From an uncultured Desulfobacteraceae bacterium (GTDB lineage Bacteria; Desulfobacterota; Desulfobacteria; Desulfobacterales; Desulfatirhabdiaceae), in contig CAJBLH010000042.1 of assembly GCA_903953895.1 (NCBI GenBank), forward strand, positions 1-61,312: DNA of 61,312 nucleotides. The letters are read 5' to 3'. The notes under the pieces were generated by a model. That model made no database searches. It saw only the letters and a program-made list of their open reading frames with translations, and was not told the DNA's origin. Each line of letters begins with the position of its first letter. Positions within the stretch are counted from its first letter, which is position 1. A program made the position numbers and the translations under genes. Shown here in pieces: positions 20,969-28,959 of this stretch.

Positions 20969-21832
20969 TCAAATTCCTCCTGCACACGGATAGGGTTCAT
21001 TCTCATGCCACTGGCGATTTCGGATTTCCTGATAAAGGGCGGCCTCGTCCACCCTGCCCCGCTTGAGACACCCCTCTGCATATATCCTGCATTTTTCTCT
21101 CAGAACATCAATAGCAGCCTGAAAATATTGGTGTGGTAGTCGATAACGTTCAAGAATATTCACGATGGACTGAATCCGGTATTGATCCAATTTAGGATTC
21201 CGGGAAAGCTGATCATCATGGCCGCCACGCTTGACAACCATCTGTTGTTCAATTAAATGAATCGGGTAGTTAAGACTTATTCTCAGCCACAGATCATAAT
21301 CTTCGCAGGCAGGAAACTCCTCGTTGAACAAACCGACCTCGTCAAAAAGGCTTTTTTTGATCATTACCGCCGACGGACTGACCAGGCACAGATGGAGTGA
21401 TGACTCAAAAATCATCCCTGACGGCTTTTTATGACGGTTTTTGGGGTTAACGCGAACTCCGTTCCGAATCCACAATTCATCTGTCTGGCAGATCACCGCT
21501 TCTGAATGAGAGTTAAAAAAATCAACCTGGCAGGAAAGTTTTTCCGTCAACCACAGATCATCCGAATCCAGAAAAGCGATATATCTGCCTTTGGCGTTTG
21601 CTATTGCGACATTCCTGGCGGCGCTGACGCCCCTGTTTTCCTGATGAATCGTAGTGATTTGATCCCTGTATGCAGTCAACAGAGCGGCCGTATCATCGGT
21701 TGAGCCATCATCTACCACAATGATCTCAAAATCAGTAAATTTTTGCACCAGAACCGAATCAATCGCTTCTTTCAGAATCCAGGCGCGGTCATAGGTCGGA
21801 ATAATGACGCTGATATAGGGCGATGAACTCAT
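20969..21832 (-). CDS. Family 2 glycosyltransferase
   Basis: The 287-residue GT-A enzyme transfers a sugar from a nucleotide sugar to an unknown acceptor. The N-terminal ISVIIPTYDRAWILKEAIDSV, the first acidic motif FEIIVVDDGSTDDT, NRGVSAARNVAI and the DXD metal site in FLDSDDLW are all present, followed by CEDYDLWLRI. No membrane segment is visible. It stands alone rather than in a polysaccharide operon, which is unusual for this family, and is followed by low-GC intergenic DNA. Confidence 0.9.
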   Translation of the reverse strand: MSSSPYISVIIPTYDRAWILKEAIDSVLVQKFTDFEIIVVDDGSTDDTAALLTAYRDQITTIHQENRGVSAARNVAIANAKGRYIAFLDSDDLWLTEKLSCQVDFFNSHSEAVICQTDELWIRNGVRVNPKNRHKKPSGMIFESSLHLCLVSPSAVMIKKSLFDEVGLFNEEFPACEDYDLWLRISLNYPIHLIEQQMVVKRGGHDDQLSRNPKLDQYRIQSIVNILERYRLPHQYFQAAIDVLREKCRIYAEGCLKRGRVDEAALYQEIRNRQWHENEPYPCAGGI

Positions 21833-22467
21833 TTACAGCTCAACACCAAAGCTGTTGCAACTGTCGTCAACGTATTGAACTGGATATTTGTTAATGCTGG
21901 CTGAAGAAATGATAGTCCAGCAACAACAAAAGACAGGCGCTCGGCACACGGAATTTTCACGGGTTCCTCCTAACGTTTCAAAAAAAACGGTGTACCAGAC
22001 TATTATTTCACAACTCGCTTAAAATGTTCCGACTATTTTTCCAAGACTCGCGTATGTAATGTGTTTACAACGCCGAGCTGATTCAAAAAATGAGCCACAA
22101 GCAACGGTCCGGGATTGATGATCGATACAGTGAGACAGCGTTTTGTCAAGCCGACAGAAATCATTGCTGAACTTTAAACCGGTGGTTTCAATCAGGTTTG
22201 GAGCATACGTGAATATATCTGTTTGTACGTAACGATGGCAAAATATCCCTTAACGGTTTGATAAAAATCAGTACGCGCATTTTATGTCAATTACAAACTG
22301 TATTTTGAAAAAACTGGCATTAATCATCAATTCGCTCAAAACCTGTAATTCATAAAATTGCAAAAATATGGAGATGATATCGTTCTTCAGAAAATAAATT
22401 CGTAAACTCTTACATAAATATAGATATTCTATAGCATTAAAAGTAGAATATTCTCAGGTATCTCTTT
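21833..22467. other. AT-rich intergenic region
   Basis: About 630 bases with no convincing gene in six frames; visibly richer in A and T than the flanking genes. Short AT-rich direct and inverted stretches occur, but nothing I can name. The small reading frame beginning at 22468 may be the remnant of whatever once occupied this region. Confidence 0.4.
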
Positions 22468-22620
22468 ATGGAGAATGAGAATGTTCGAATAAGTTTTTCA
22501 AAAGAGATTGTCAACAGGCTGAAAGATGCGTTCAAACTGGTTATGACTTTGAATAATCTGCGGGTGTTCAAAATTTTAGGGTCTGTGAAAGACAACATAT
22601 CAAATTTCAAAGAAAAATGA
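22468..22620 (+). CDS. Candidate 50-residue small protein overlapping the GspE-like gene
   Basis: ATG 22468 opens a 50-codon frame (MENENVRISFSKEIVNRLKD...) whose TGA overlaps the next gene's ATG as ATGA. This arrangement is typical of translational coupling. AGG lies about nine bases upstream. The protein is basic and helical. Its ISFSKEIVNRLKDAFKLV stretch faintly recalls the N-terminal helix-turn-helix of IS630-type transposases, so it may instead be a mobile-element remnant. No family can be assigned with confidence. Confidence 0.35.
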   Translation: MENENVRISFSKEIVNRLKDAFKLVMTLNNLRVFKILGSVKDNISNFKEK

Positions 22621-24485
22621 AGAAAAATGCATCAGATTTAAAGGAAAATGTCAGCATGCCCGCACATACGACCACATCATTTCATCGCTTGACATCCCCG
22701 GATGAAATCCTGAAGGCTTTGACAGCAAAAGGGGTTATCTCCGAGAATAATACCAGGGAAATCCTCCGGCGCTATGATATTCTTTTGCAGAAGCTTGAAA
22801 AGAGCCGATCCGCGTCCGGAAATGAAAACCAGCAGAAAGACGGCGTATCACTGACCGTCATCGACGTGCTGGCTTCTTTGAATCTTACCCGGGCGGACTC
22901 TCCATCGCGAATACTGGACGAAGATACGCTGTGCCGGCTAATGGCCGAAGTGTGGCGTATTCCCTACCGAAAAATAGATCCCTTAAAGCTCGATTTAAAT
23001 CAGGTGACAACAATCATTCCCCGCTCATTTGCTTTCAAGAATCTCATGCTGCCGCTTTCCATTTTAAATAATACCCTGACGGTCGCCATGGCCAATCCTT
23101 TTGACCATGAGGCCATCAACGATATTTCCCGCGCCAGCCAGTTGAAGGTGGAGGTCGTTTTCAGCTCCCGCACGGATATCACCAAGTACATCACCGAGTT
23201 TTACGGATTCAGACATTTCATTTCGGAAGCCGAAAATCGCTTCGGCGATGCCGGCGTCGATCTAAGCAATCTGGAGCAGTACGTCCGGTTGAAATCCGCC
23301 GACGAAGTACCGTCCAACGACCAGCACATCATCAATGCCGTAAACCATCTGTTCAGCTATGCGCTCGATCAGCGGGCCAGTGATATTCATATCGAGCCCA
23401 AGCGGGATGTCAGCCTGGTCCGCATGCGGATAGACGGACTACTTCACACCATCTACCGGCTGCCCAGAAAAGTGCATCCGGCAATTGTCAGCCGGATCAA
23501 AAACCTCTCCCGAATGGATATGTCCGAGAAGCGGCGACCCCAGGACGGCAGGATCAAAACCAGCAAGGCAGGGATAGAGGTTGAAATCCGTATTTCTACG
23601 ATTCCGGTGGCCTTCGGCGAAAAAGTGGTCATGCGCGTTATGGATCCGGACATTCTGTTTCAGGATCTGGACAAACTGGGGTTCACCGCCACGGATTTGA
23701 TCCGTTACAACCATTTCATCAAATTACCGCACGGGATCGTACTGGTTTGCGGACCGACGGGAAGCGGAAAATCCACGACCCTGTATTCCACCCTAAAGGA
23801 GCTGTCTTCTCCGACCCTCAACATCACCACCATCGAGGACCCGATTGAAATGGTGCATGAGGATTTTAATCAGATCGCCGTGCAGCCAGCGATCGGAATC
23901 ACCTTTGCGACAATTTTGCGCAATATCCTGAGACAGGACCCCGATATCATCATGGTTGGAGAAATGCGGGATCTGGAAACTGCTCAGAACGCCATTCAGG
24001 CCGCCCTTACGGGTCATCTTGTTCTGTCGACCATTCACACCAACGATGCGCCGTCAACCGTTATCCGTCTGCTGGACCTTGGTGTGCCAGCGTTTCTGAT
24101 TCAGGCCACCCTGGTGGGGATACTATCTCAGCGGCTGGTTCGTAAAATATGTCCTTACTGCAAAGAAGCCTTTGAAATGGAAGCCGAAGAACTGCAGCAA
24201 ATGGGCCTTGCCACCCGACAGAGCGGGACCATCCGTCTGTTTCGAGGCAAGGGCTGTGACCGCTGCCGAGGAACCGGTTATCATGGCAGGGCCGCCATTT
24301 ACGAGGTTCTGGCATTTTCCGAAGAGATGAAACACCTGACCAACGGCCATGTGGGACTGGATGTCCTGAGGCAGCAGGCCATTTCTCAGGGAATGATCAC
24401 CCTTCGGGAAAATGCCGTCATAAAACTACTTGGAGGCGAAACCACCTACCAGGAAGTCCTGAGAGTTACCTGGGAACAGATGTAA
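22617..24485 (+). CDS. GspE/PilB-type secretion ATPase (orphan)
   Basis: A 622-residue hexameric traffic ATPase. An N-terminal MshEN/GspE-N domain (about residues 25-200) precedes the ATPase core with the Walker A GPTGSGKSTTLYS (about 378), Asp-box TIEDPIE, Walker B IIMVGEMRD and His-box LSTIHTNDAPS. A zinc-binding pair, CPYC and CDRC, sits in the C-terminal domain. It drives assembly of pseudopili or type IV pili. It stands alone, more than 12 kb from the type II cluster that has its own gspE at 36629. It may therefore serve a type IV pilus or a second secretion machine. ATG 22656 with AAGGA upstream is an alternative start. Confidence 0.9.
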   Translation: MKKNASDLKENVSMPAHTTTSFHRLTSPDEILKALTAKGVISENNTREILRRYDILLQKLEKSRSASGNENQQKDGVSLTVIDVLASLNLTRADSPSRILDEDTLCRLMAEVWRIPYRKIDPLKLDLNQVTTIIPRSFAFKNLMLPLSILNNTLTVAMANPFDHEAINDISRASQLKVEVVFSSRTDITKYITEFYGFRHFISEAENRFGDAGVDLSNLEQYVRLKSADEVPSNDQHIINAVNHLFSYALDQRASDIHIEPKRDVSLVRMRIDGLLHTIYRLPRKVHPAIVSRIKNLSRMDMSEKRRPQDGRIKTSKAGIEVEIRISTIPVAFGEKVVMRVMDPDILFQDLDKLGFTATDLIRYNHFIKLPHGIVLVCGPTGSGKSTTLYSTLKELSSPTLNITTIEDPIEMVHEDFNQIAVQPAIGITFATILRNILRQDPDIIMVGEMRDLETAQNAIQAALTGHLVLSTIHTNDAPSTVIRLLDLGVPAFLIQATLVGILSQRLVRKICPYCKEAFEMEAEELQQMGLATRQSGTIRLFRGKGCDRCRGTGYHGRAAIYEVLAFSEEMKHLTNGHVGLDVLRQQAISQGMITLRENAVIKLLGGETTYQEVLRVTWEQM

Positions 24486-24981
24486 AACAGAAGACGGACC
24501 ACCAGACTGTCTCATGATACATAAGTGTCTCTAATATTGGTGGCATTCAGAAGACAGACAATTTATTGCATATAAATTATAGATAGTTATGGTCTTATAG
24601 GGGATGATTGGGTTTTATTGCCGCTGTATCATTTAAGATTTTTCGGAGAGACACGGCCTTCGAACAGAACATCTTAGATTTATAACTTACTGTATATATA
24701 AATTAATTTTAATCGAAAAAATATTTTTACTTGTGGCACGAAAATTGATAACTACGGTGATAATGATAGAGTATAGTTGAAAAAGTCATGTTTTGAAACC
24801 GTACTTATTTCACATCAAAGGCGCAAAGATAAAGCCTGTTTTTTTATTTTTCTTGGTGCCTTTATAATCACAGTCAACAACAGTAGTGGGCGGAACGGCA
24901 ATCGGCGCCAGATTTTATTTATGCCGACGACATTGAAGCATATCGTTCAGCCGATTTTATAACACAAAGAAAGCCAGCGCC
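24486..24981. other. Intergenic region with sigma-54-like site and a decayed repeat
   Basis: About 500 AT-rich bases. It contains the sigma-54-like site at 24734. Near 24811-24870 there is a degraded relative of the CAAAGGCGCAAAG palindrome that is intact at 49701. A 61-codon TTG frame at 24777 crosses this repeat and is not convincing as a gene. Confidence 0.4.
24734..24749 (+). promoter_or_regulatory. Sigma-54-like promoter element
   Basis: TGGCACGAAAATTGAT fits the -24 element TGGCAC and spacing of RpoN promoters, but the -12 element is TTGA, not TTGC. It lies about 250 bases before the small gene at 24982. Two further sites with the same deviation occur at 51684 and 56723. Confidence 0.4.
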
Positions 24982-25191
24982 GTGAGACCCTGCGATACCA
25001 ACATTAACAAGACGCTTAAACTCGTAGACGAGATGATTGCACTTGCAGATCAGGGTGATGTAGAAAGAGAAGATGTTGGGTGCGGAATAATGTATGGGAT
25101 ATTACGGGATGCGGCTTACCGATTGAAAAAAATTGCAGAGCTTGAAAAGAAAGCACATCAGCAAAAAGGCTGGTGGAATGAAACTCAATAA
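24982..25191 (+). CDS. Small conserved-type protein of unknown function
   Basis: A 69-residue soluble protein starting at GTG: MRPCDTNINKTLKLVDEMIAL..., with GDVEREDVGCGIMYGILRDAAYRLKKIAELEK and a final KGWWN. The all-helical character and the VGCGxxYGxLRD segment resemble small proteins I associate with sulfate reducers, but I can name no function. It lies 47 bases upstream of rubrerythrin on the same strand and might be co-transcribed with the oxygen-defence genes. Confidence 0.6.
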   Translation: MRPCDTNINKTLKLVDEMIALADQGDVEREDVGCGIMYGILRDAAYRLKKIAELEKKAHQQKGWWNETQ

Positions 25192-25238
25192 TTTAAGGAT
25201 GTTGAATAAAATATATCAACCGAAAAGGAGGATAATAC

Positions 25239-25814
25239 GTGGCCAGTATCAAAGGAACTCAAACCGAAAAAAATCTGATGAAGGCTTTCGCGGGTGAATC
25301 TCAGGCAAGAAACCGCTATACCTATTTTGCCGGCAAAGCCGGAAAAGAAGGCTTTGTTCAGATTGCAGACATTTTTACTGAAACAGCCAATCAGGAAAAA
25401 GAACACGCCAAACGTTTTTTCAGTTTTTTGGAAGGTGGTTTGCTGGAGATAACGGCATCTTTTCCTGCCGGTGTTGTGGGAACAACCCTCGAGAACTTGC
25501 TGGCAGCGGCAGCGGGGGAGCATGAAGAGCATAGTGATCTTTATCCGGGGTTTGCCAAGGTAGCCAGAGCTGAGGGCTTTGAGGCCGTTGCCATGATTTT
25601 TGAAAAAATCGCCATTGCGGAAAAACAGCACGAAAAGCGTTACCGGGATCTGGCCGCCAATGTTGAGGCAGGCAAGGTATTCAAAAAAGACAAAAAAGTA
25701 GCCTGGAGATGCCGCAACTGCGGTTATCTCCATGAAGGCGATGCTGCTCCGGAAATGTGTCCGGCCTGTGCGCATCCCCAGGCCCATTTTGAGCTTCTGG
25801 GAGAAAATTACTAA
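25239..25814 (+). CDS. rbr: Rubrerythrin
   Basis: The 191-residue non-haem iron protein reduces hydrogen peroxide to water. The N-terminal four-helix ferritin-like domain carries the diiron ligands (GESQARNRYTYFA; ANQEKEHAKRFF; EHEEHSD; IAEKQHEKRY). A C-terminal rubredoxin domain (about 155-191) has CRNCGYLHEG and CPACAHPQ. GTG start with AAAAGGAGG upstream. It opens a run of redox genes on the same strand, suggesting one oxygen-stress regulon. Confidence 0.96.
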   Translation: MASIKGTQTEKNLMKAFAGESQARNRYTYFAGKAGKEGFVQIADIFTETANQEKEHAKRFFSFLEGGLLEITASFPAGVVGTTLENLLAAAAGEHEEHSDLYPGFAKVARAEGFEAVAMIFEKIAIAEKQHEKRYRDLAANVEAGKVFKKDKKVAWRCRNCGYLHEGDAAPEMCPACAHPQAHFELLGENY

Positions 25815-25855
25815 CGTAGCAATTCGAATATATGAATCATCAGAAAGGAGATTGT

Positions 25856-26230
25856 ATGACAGAGAAACTTCAGGTTTATAAATGTGATATCTGTGGCAAC
25901 ATGGTTGAAGTTCTTCATGCCGGCGGGGGCGAACTCGTCTGCTGCGGCCAGCCCATGAAACAGAGAGTGGAGAATACCGTTGATGCGGCAAAAGAAAAAC
26001 ACGTTCCGGTAATTGAAAAAATTTCGGGCGGGTTCAAGGTAACGGTAGGAAGTGTTGCACACCCCATGGAAGACAAGCATTATATTGAATGGATCGAAAT
26101 TATTGCCGACGGTAAGACCTATCGGCAGTTTCTGAATCCCGGTCAGGCACCTCAAGCGACATTCATGATAGATGCCGCTGCAGTTTCGGCAAGAGAGTAT
26201 TGTAATCTTCATGGTCTCTGGAAAGCATAG
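25856..26230 (+). CDS. dfx: Desulfoferrodoxin (two-iron superoxide reductase)
   Basis: The 124-residue protein reduces superoxide to peroxide without making oxygen. The N-terminal desulforedoxin-type centre I has YKCDICGNM and LVCCGQPM. Centre II shows the histidine-rich [14 protein letters not shown] and the cysteine/histidine pair in EYCNLHGLW. The start at 25856 is chosen because AAAGGAG lies just before it; an earlier ATG at 25832 would place that ribosome site inside the gene. The peroxide formed can be handled by the adjacent rubrerythrin. Confidence 0.95.
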   Translation: MTEKLQVYKCDICGNMVEVLHAGGGELVCCGQPMKQRVENTVDAAKEKHVPVIEKISGGFKVTVGSVAHPMEDKHYIEWIEIIADGKTYRQFLNPGQAPQATFMIDAAAVSAREYCNLHGLWKA

Positions 26231-26416
26231 GCACCAGGTCTGCGAAATCTATACATAACAGGCTTGAAGCAAAGCAGCGGCGGAATGACTTACGTCAAGT
26301 TGCTGCAGCCCGCTCTTTCCATTTGCTCCTGCCATCGGCGGGGACCTGTGGGGGAAAGACTGTCAACAACGCCCTGGCTTATCTGCGTTAATCCTGTTTA
26401 CCAAAATGGAGGGAAT

Positions 26417-26578
26417 ATGACAAGCTGGAAATGTCAAAACTGTGGTTACACCTTTACGGCGGATGCTCCACCGGAGCAGTGCCCATCCTGCAAACAGAAA
26501 TGCGAATTTCTGGATAACTCTTGCTATACGCCCGATTGCGCCAGCGATGGTACAGACAAACGCATTGGAAAAAAATAA
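26417..26578 (+). CDS. Rubredoxin-like small iron protein
   Basis: A 53-residue protein with WKCQNCGYTFTADAPPEQCPSCKQKC: two CxxC pairs as in the rubredoxin-like domain of rubrerythrins and high-molecular-weight rubredoxins, plus three further cysteines (one in the CEFLD segment, two in the tail NSCYTPDC). GGAGGG lies just before ATG; longer in-frame extensions upstream lack a ribosome site. Probably an electron carrier in the cluster. Confidence 0.8.
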   Translation: MTSWKCQNCGYTFTADAPPEQCPSCKQKCEFLDNSCYTPDCASDGTDKRIGKK

Positions 26579-26599
26579 TATACGATTGGGAGATTTATT

Positions 26600-27037
26600 A
26601 TGCCGAAAGCACTTGTCGTATTTGCAACACGAACCGGAGAAACCGAAAACATCGGAAAATTGATTGCTGAAGGGTTGCGTTTTTCCGGAGTTGATGTTGA
26701 CATAATGAAAGCCGGTGATATAAAGAATGCCAGTGAGCTGAATGGATACGACGCCCTGGTGTTTGGAGGAGCAACCTATCATGGCGATATGATTCAGGGG
26801 ATGAAAACATTTCTGTTTCTGGCGGAAAAAGCGGAACTGGAAGGAAAAGCCGGCGGCGCTTTCGGCGCTTTCGGCTGGAGTGGAGAAGCCCCGGATCGGA
26901 TCTATGATACCATGACGCATATCTTCAAAATGAAAATGGTCGGAGCGCCACTGCGCCTCAAATCCAGTTCACTGGGCGGCGGCATTCAGATGGCACAGAA
27001 CTATGGCAGAGACATCGCTAAATTATTGACCACTTAA
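26600..27037 (+). CDS. Flavodoxin-like FMN protein
   Basis: A 145-residue flavodoxin fold. The FMN phosphate loop is FATRTGETENIGKLI (about residues 8-22), and a second flavin contact is FGAFGWSGEAPDRI, the same AFGxxGWSGE pattern as in the C-terminal domain of the FprA protein at 28960. It is likely an electron carrier for the neighbouring oxygen- or peroxide-reducing proteins. Ribosome site GGGAG precedes ATG. Confidence 0.88.
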   Translation: MPKALVVFATRTGETENIGKLIAEGLRFSGVDVDIMKAGDIKNASELNGYDALVFGGATYHGDMIQGMKTFLFLAEKAELEGKAGGAFGAFGWSGEAPDRIYDTMTHIFKMKMVGAPLRLKSSSLGGGIQMAQNYGRDIAKLLTT

Positions 27038-27048
27038 AGGAGGAGTCC

Positions 27049-27231
27049 ATGACAACACCATCGCATTGTCCGGGTTTTGAACAATTCAAGAATTTAAAAT
27101 CATTTACCTGCAAGTGCCCTTCATGTTCAAAAGACGTGGAAGTTTTTTCCGACGAATTCGATAAAAAGTATATGTGCAAGTCCTGTGGGAAAGAGATTGA
27201 TTTTACGCAGTGTACCCTTAGCGGGTCTTAA
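27049..27231 (+). CDS. Zinc-ribbon small protein
   Basis: A 60-residue protein with TCKCPSCSKDVEVF and MCKSCGKEIDF, two cysteine pairs forming a zinc-ribbon or rubredoxin-like knuckle, and an N-terminal CPGFEQFKNL. AAAGGAGG lies ahead of ATG, eleven bases after the flavodoxin stop. Function unknown; position suggests a role with the redox carriers. Confidence 0.75.
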   Translation: MTTPSHCPGFEQFKNLKSFTCKCPSCSKDVEVFSDEFDKKYMCKSCGKEIDFTQCTLSGS

Positions 27232-27247
27232 CCTAAAAGGATAATTC

Positions 27248-27586
27248 ATGCGCAGATGTGTGATTCTATTCATCGCCGTCGCTATGGTCTGGGCCACCGG
27301 GCTTTCCATCGCTGAAACCGGCAAGGGGGCTAAAGAGATAGTAATTCCTGCCGGGAATCAGGGAAATGTTAAATTTCCGCATCAACTGCATCAGGATTCG
27401 CTGAAAGACTGTATGCTTTGCCATGATCTTTTTCCCCAGCAGGCGGGCGCCATTCCGGAATTGAAGCAAAAAGGGACACTTGCCCAAAAACAGATCATGA
27501 ATAAGCAGTGCCTGAAATGCCATAAGGCCAAGAAAGACGCCGGAGAAAAAACCGGGCCCATGGTTTGCAAAGACTGCCACGCATAG
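27248..27586 (+). CDS. Periplasmic multihaem cytochrome c (c3/c7-like)
   Basis: The 112-residue protein has a signal peptide (RRCVILFIAVAMVWATGLSIA) and three CxxCH haem sites: CMLCH, CLKCH and CKDCH, the last at the very end. Additional histidines (FPHQLHQD) can serve as distal ligands, giving a triheme cytochrome of the c7/c3 class. It carries electrons in the periplasm. The N-terminal FPHxxH pattern is typical. It is the only exported protein of the cluster. Confidence 0.88.
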   Translation: MRRCVILFIAVAMVWATGLSIAETGKGAKEIVIPAGNQGNVKFPHQLHQDSLKDCMLCHDLFPQQAGAIPELKQKGTLAQKQIMNKQCLKCHKAKKDAGEKTGPMVCKDCHA

Positions 27587-27649
27587 CCTGGCTGAGAATC
27601 GCTTTTCGGGTGACTGTCAGGTGCATGAAAGTCTACGATGAAAAGAATT

Positions 27650-27735
27650 TCCCTCTATGCCAAAGGGGGGGCCGGGGGGATTAAAGCAGTTATCTACCTG
27701 AAAAAATCCCCCGCACACCCCCTTTTCTAAAGGGA
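27650..27735. repeat. Imperfect palindromic repeat element
   Basis: The outer sequence TCCCTCTATGCCAAAGGGGG and the inverted right end (TCCCTTTAGAAAAGGGGG when reversed) match over about 38 bases including a GGGGGATT segment, with a short central loop. This is a dispersed hairpin or MITE-like element between the cytochrome and the flavoprotein fusion. It would also act as a transcript hairpin. Confidence 0.6.
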
Positions 27736-27753
27736 TAACAGAGGAAACCAATC

Positions 27754-28719
27754 ATGTTTGTACTTGGATTGCAGGGAAGCCCCAGAAAAAAGGGAAACAC
27801 CCGTTTCCTGCTTTCGGAATTTCTGGAAGAAGCGCAAAGACTGGGCGCCCAAACGGAAATGATCGAGGTTTGTCAGAAAAAGATAGAGCCTTGCATGGAG
27901 TATATTCTCTGTGAAAAAAAAGGAATTTGTCCGATCGATGACGATATGAAGCATGAGATTTATCCGCTGCTCAGAAAAGCGGATGCCATTGTTGTGGCAA
28001 CTCCGATTTTTTTCTACAACACGACGGCACAGCTCAAGGCGTTGATCGATCGAAGCCAGACCCTCTGGGCTCGAAAATACAAACTCCATCTTACAGACCC
28101 CAACCGCAAGTGGCGAAGAGGATATACCCTGGCCGTGGGTGCAACGCGCGGAAAGAATCTGTTCGAGGGGTTGCACCTGACCATGAAATATTTTTACGAT
28201 GCGGTCGGCGCCGAGTATGTCGGCAGTCTGACCTATCGGGAAATCGAAAAACCCGGAGATATGGAGCGCCACCCAACGCTGGATATAGATGTTCAAGCAG
28301 CGGTTGGAACTCTGTTGGCGCCTTTTCGGGGAAGGAATAAGGCCCTGTTTGTCTGTCGGGATAATGCCTGTCTCAGTCAGATGGCAGGCGCATTTACGCA
28401 GATTCTGGCAGGAGACAAGCTGGATGTACTCACCGCTGGCATTAAGCCGGCTGAAAAGCTCAATCCCATCATGGTTGAAGTCATGCAGGAAAAGGGGATC
28501 GACATGGGCTTTCGGCAGACAGTTTCGATGAAAACGATGCTGGAGGATGAAAAACCCGAGCTGGTTATATCGATGGGCAGCAACGATGCGGTGGCGGCGC
28601 CGGATGATATCGCACAGGAATTCTGGCAGTTTTCAGAGCCTGGAGATTTAGACGCCATGCGTCGATTGCGGGATGCCATCGAGGCAAGGGTGGTTGCGTT
28701 TATTCAGGAGATGGCTTAG
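27754..28719 (+). CDS. Flavoprotein (FMN reductase family) fused to an ArsC/LMW-phosphatase-like domain
   Basis: The 321-residue fusion has an N-terminal NADPH-dependent FMN-reductase or iron-sulfur-flavoprotein domain (GSPRKKGNTRFLLSEF, about residues 7-22; VVATPIFFYNTTAQLKALIDR). The second half (about residues 193-321) resembles low-molecular-weight arsenate reductase or tyrosine phosphatase. Its P-loop reads VCRDNACLSQMAGAF where the family has C-x5-R-S: the conserved arginine is leucine. The lower cysteines of the flavoprotein part (CMEYILC, GIC) could bind a cluster. The missing arginine suggests that arsenate or phosphatase activity is lost or altered. It precedes rubredoxin and ROO, so a redox role is likely. 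Confidence 0.85.
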   Translation: MFVLGLQGSPRKKGNTRFLLSEFLEEAQRLGAQTEMIEVCQKKIEPCMEYILCEKKGICPIDDDMKHEIYPLLRKADAIVVATPIFFYNTTAQLKALIDRSQTLWARKYKLHLTDPNRKWRRGYTLAVGATRGKNLFEGLHLTMKYFYDAVGAEYVGSLTYREIEKPGDMERHPTLDIDVQAAVGTLLAPFRGRNKALFVCRDNACLSQMAGAFTQILAGDKLDVLTAGIKPAEKLNPIMVEVMQEKGIDMGFRQTVSMKTMLEDEKPELVISMGSNDAVAAPDDIAQEFWQFSEPGDLDAMRRLRDAIEARVVAFIQEMA

Positions 28720-28792
28720 GGCGGTTATGAAAAAGCCCTGTATCATTTATTAAACTTATTTTCTCATATAAAAATCACCAGGAGGAAAACGA

Positions 28793-28951
28793 ATGGATAG
28801 ATATGTGTGTACGGTTTGCGGTTATGTTTACGACCCGGCAGTGGGTGATCCCGACAGCGGCATAAAACCCGGAACCCCATTTGAAGATATTCCTGACAGT
28901 TGGGAATGCCCGATATGCGGCGCCTCCAAATCCGATTTTGAAAAAGAGTAG
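28793..28951 (+). CDS. rub: Rubredoxin
   Basis: A 52-residue canonical rubredoxin: [20 protein letters not shown] and [14 protein letters not shown] give the four cysteine ligands of one iron. A strong CAGGAGG lies before ATG. Nine bases later the rubredoxin:oxygen oxidoreductase begins, so it is the direct electron donor by position, as in Desulfovibrio. Confidence 0.96.
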   Translation: MDRYVCTVCGYVYDPAVGDPDSGIKPGTPFEDIPDSWECPICGASKSDFEKE

Positions 28952-28959
28952 GAACATTT

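Noticed and set aside
24777-24962. 61-codon TTG frame in the 24.5-25 kb gap
   Set aside because: Crosses a decayed repeat, no ribosome site, no recognisable protein features.
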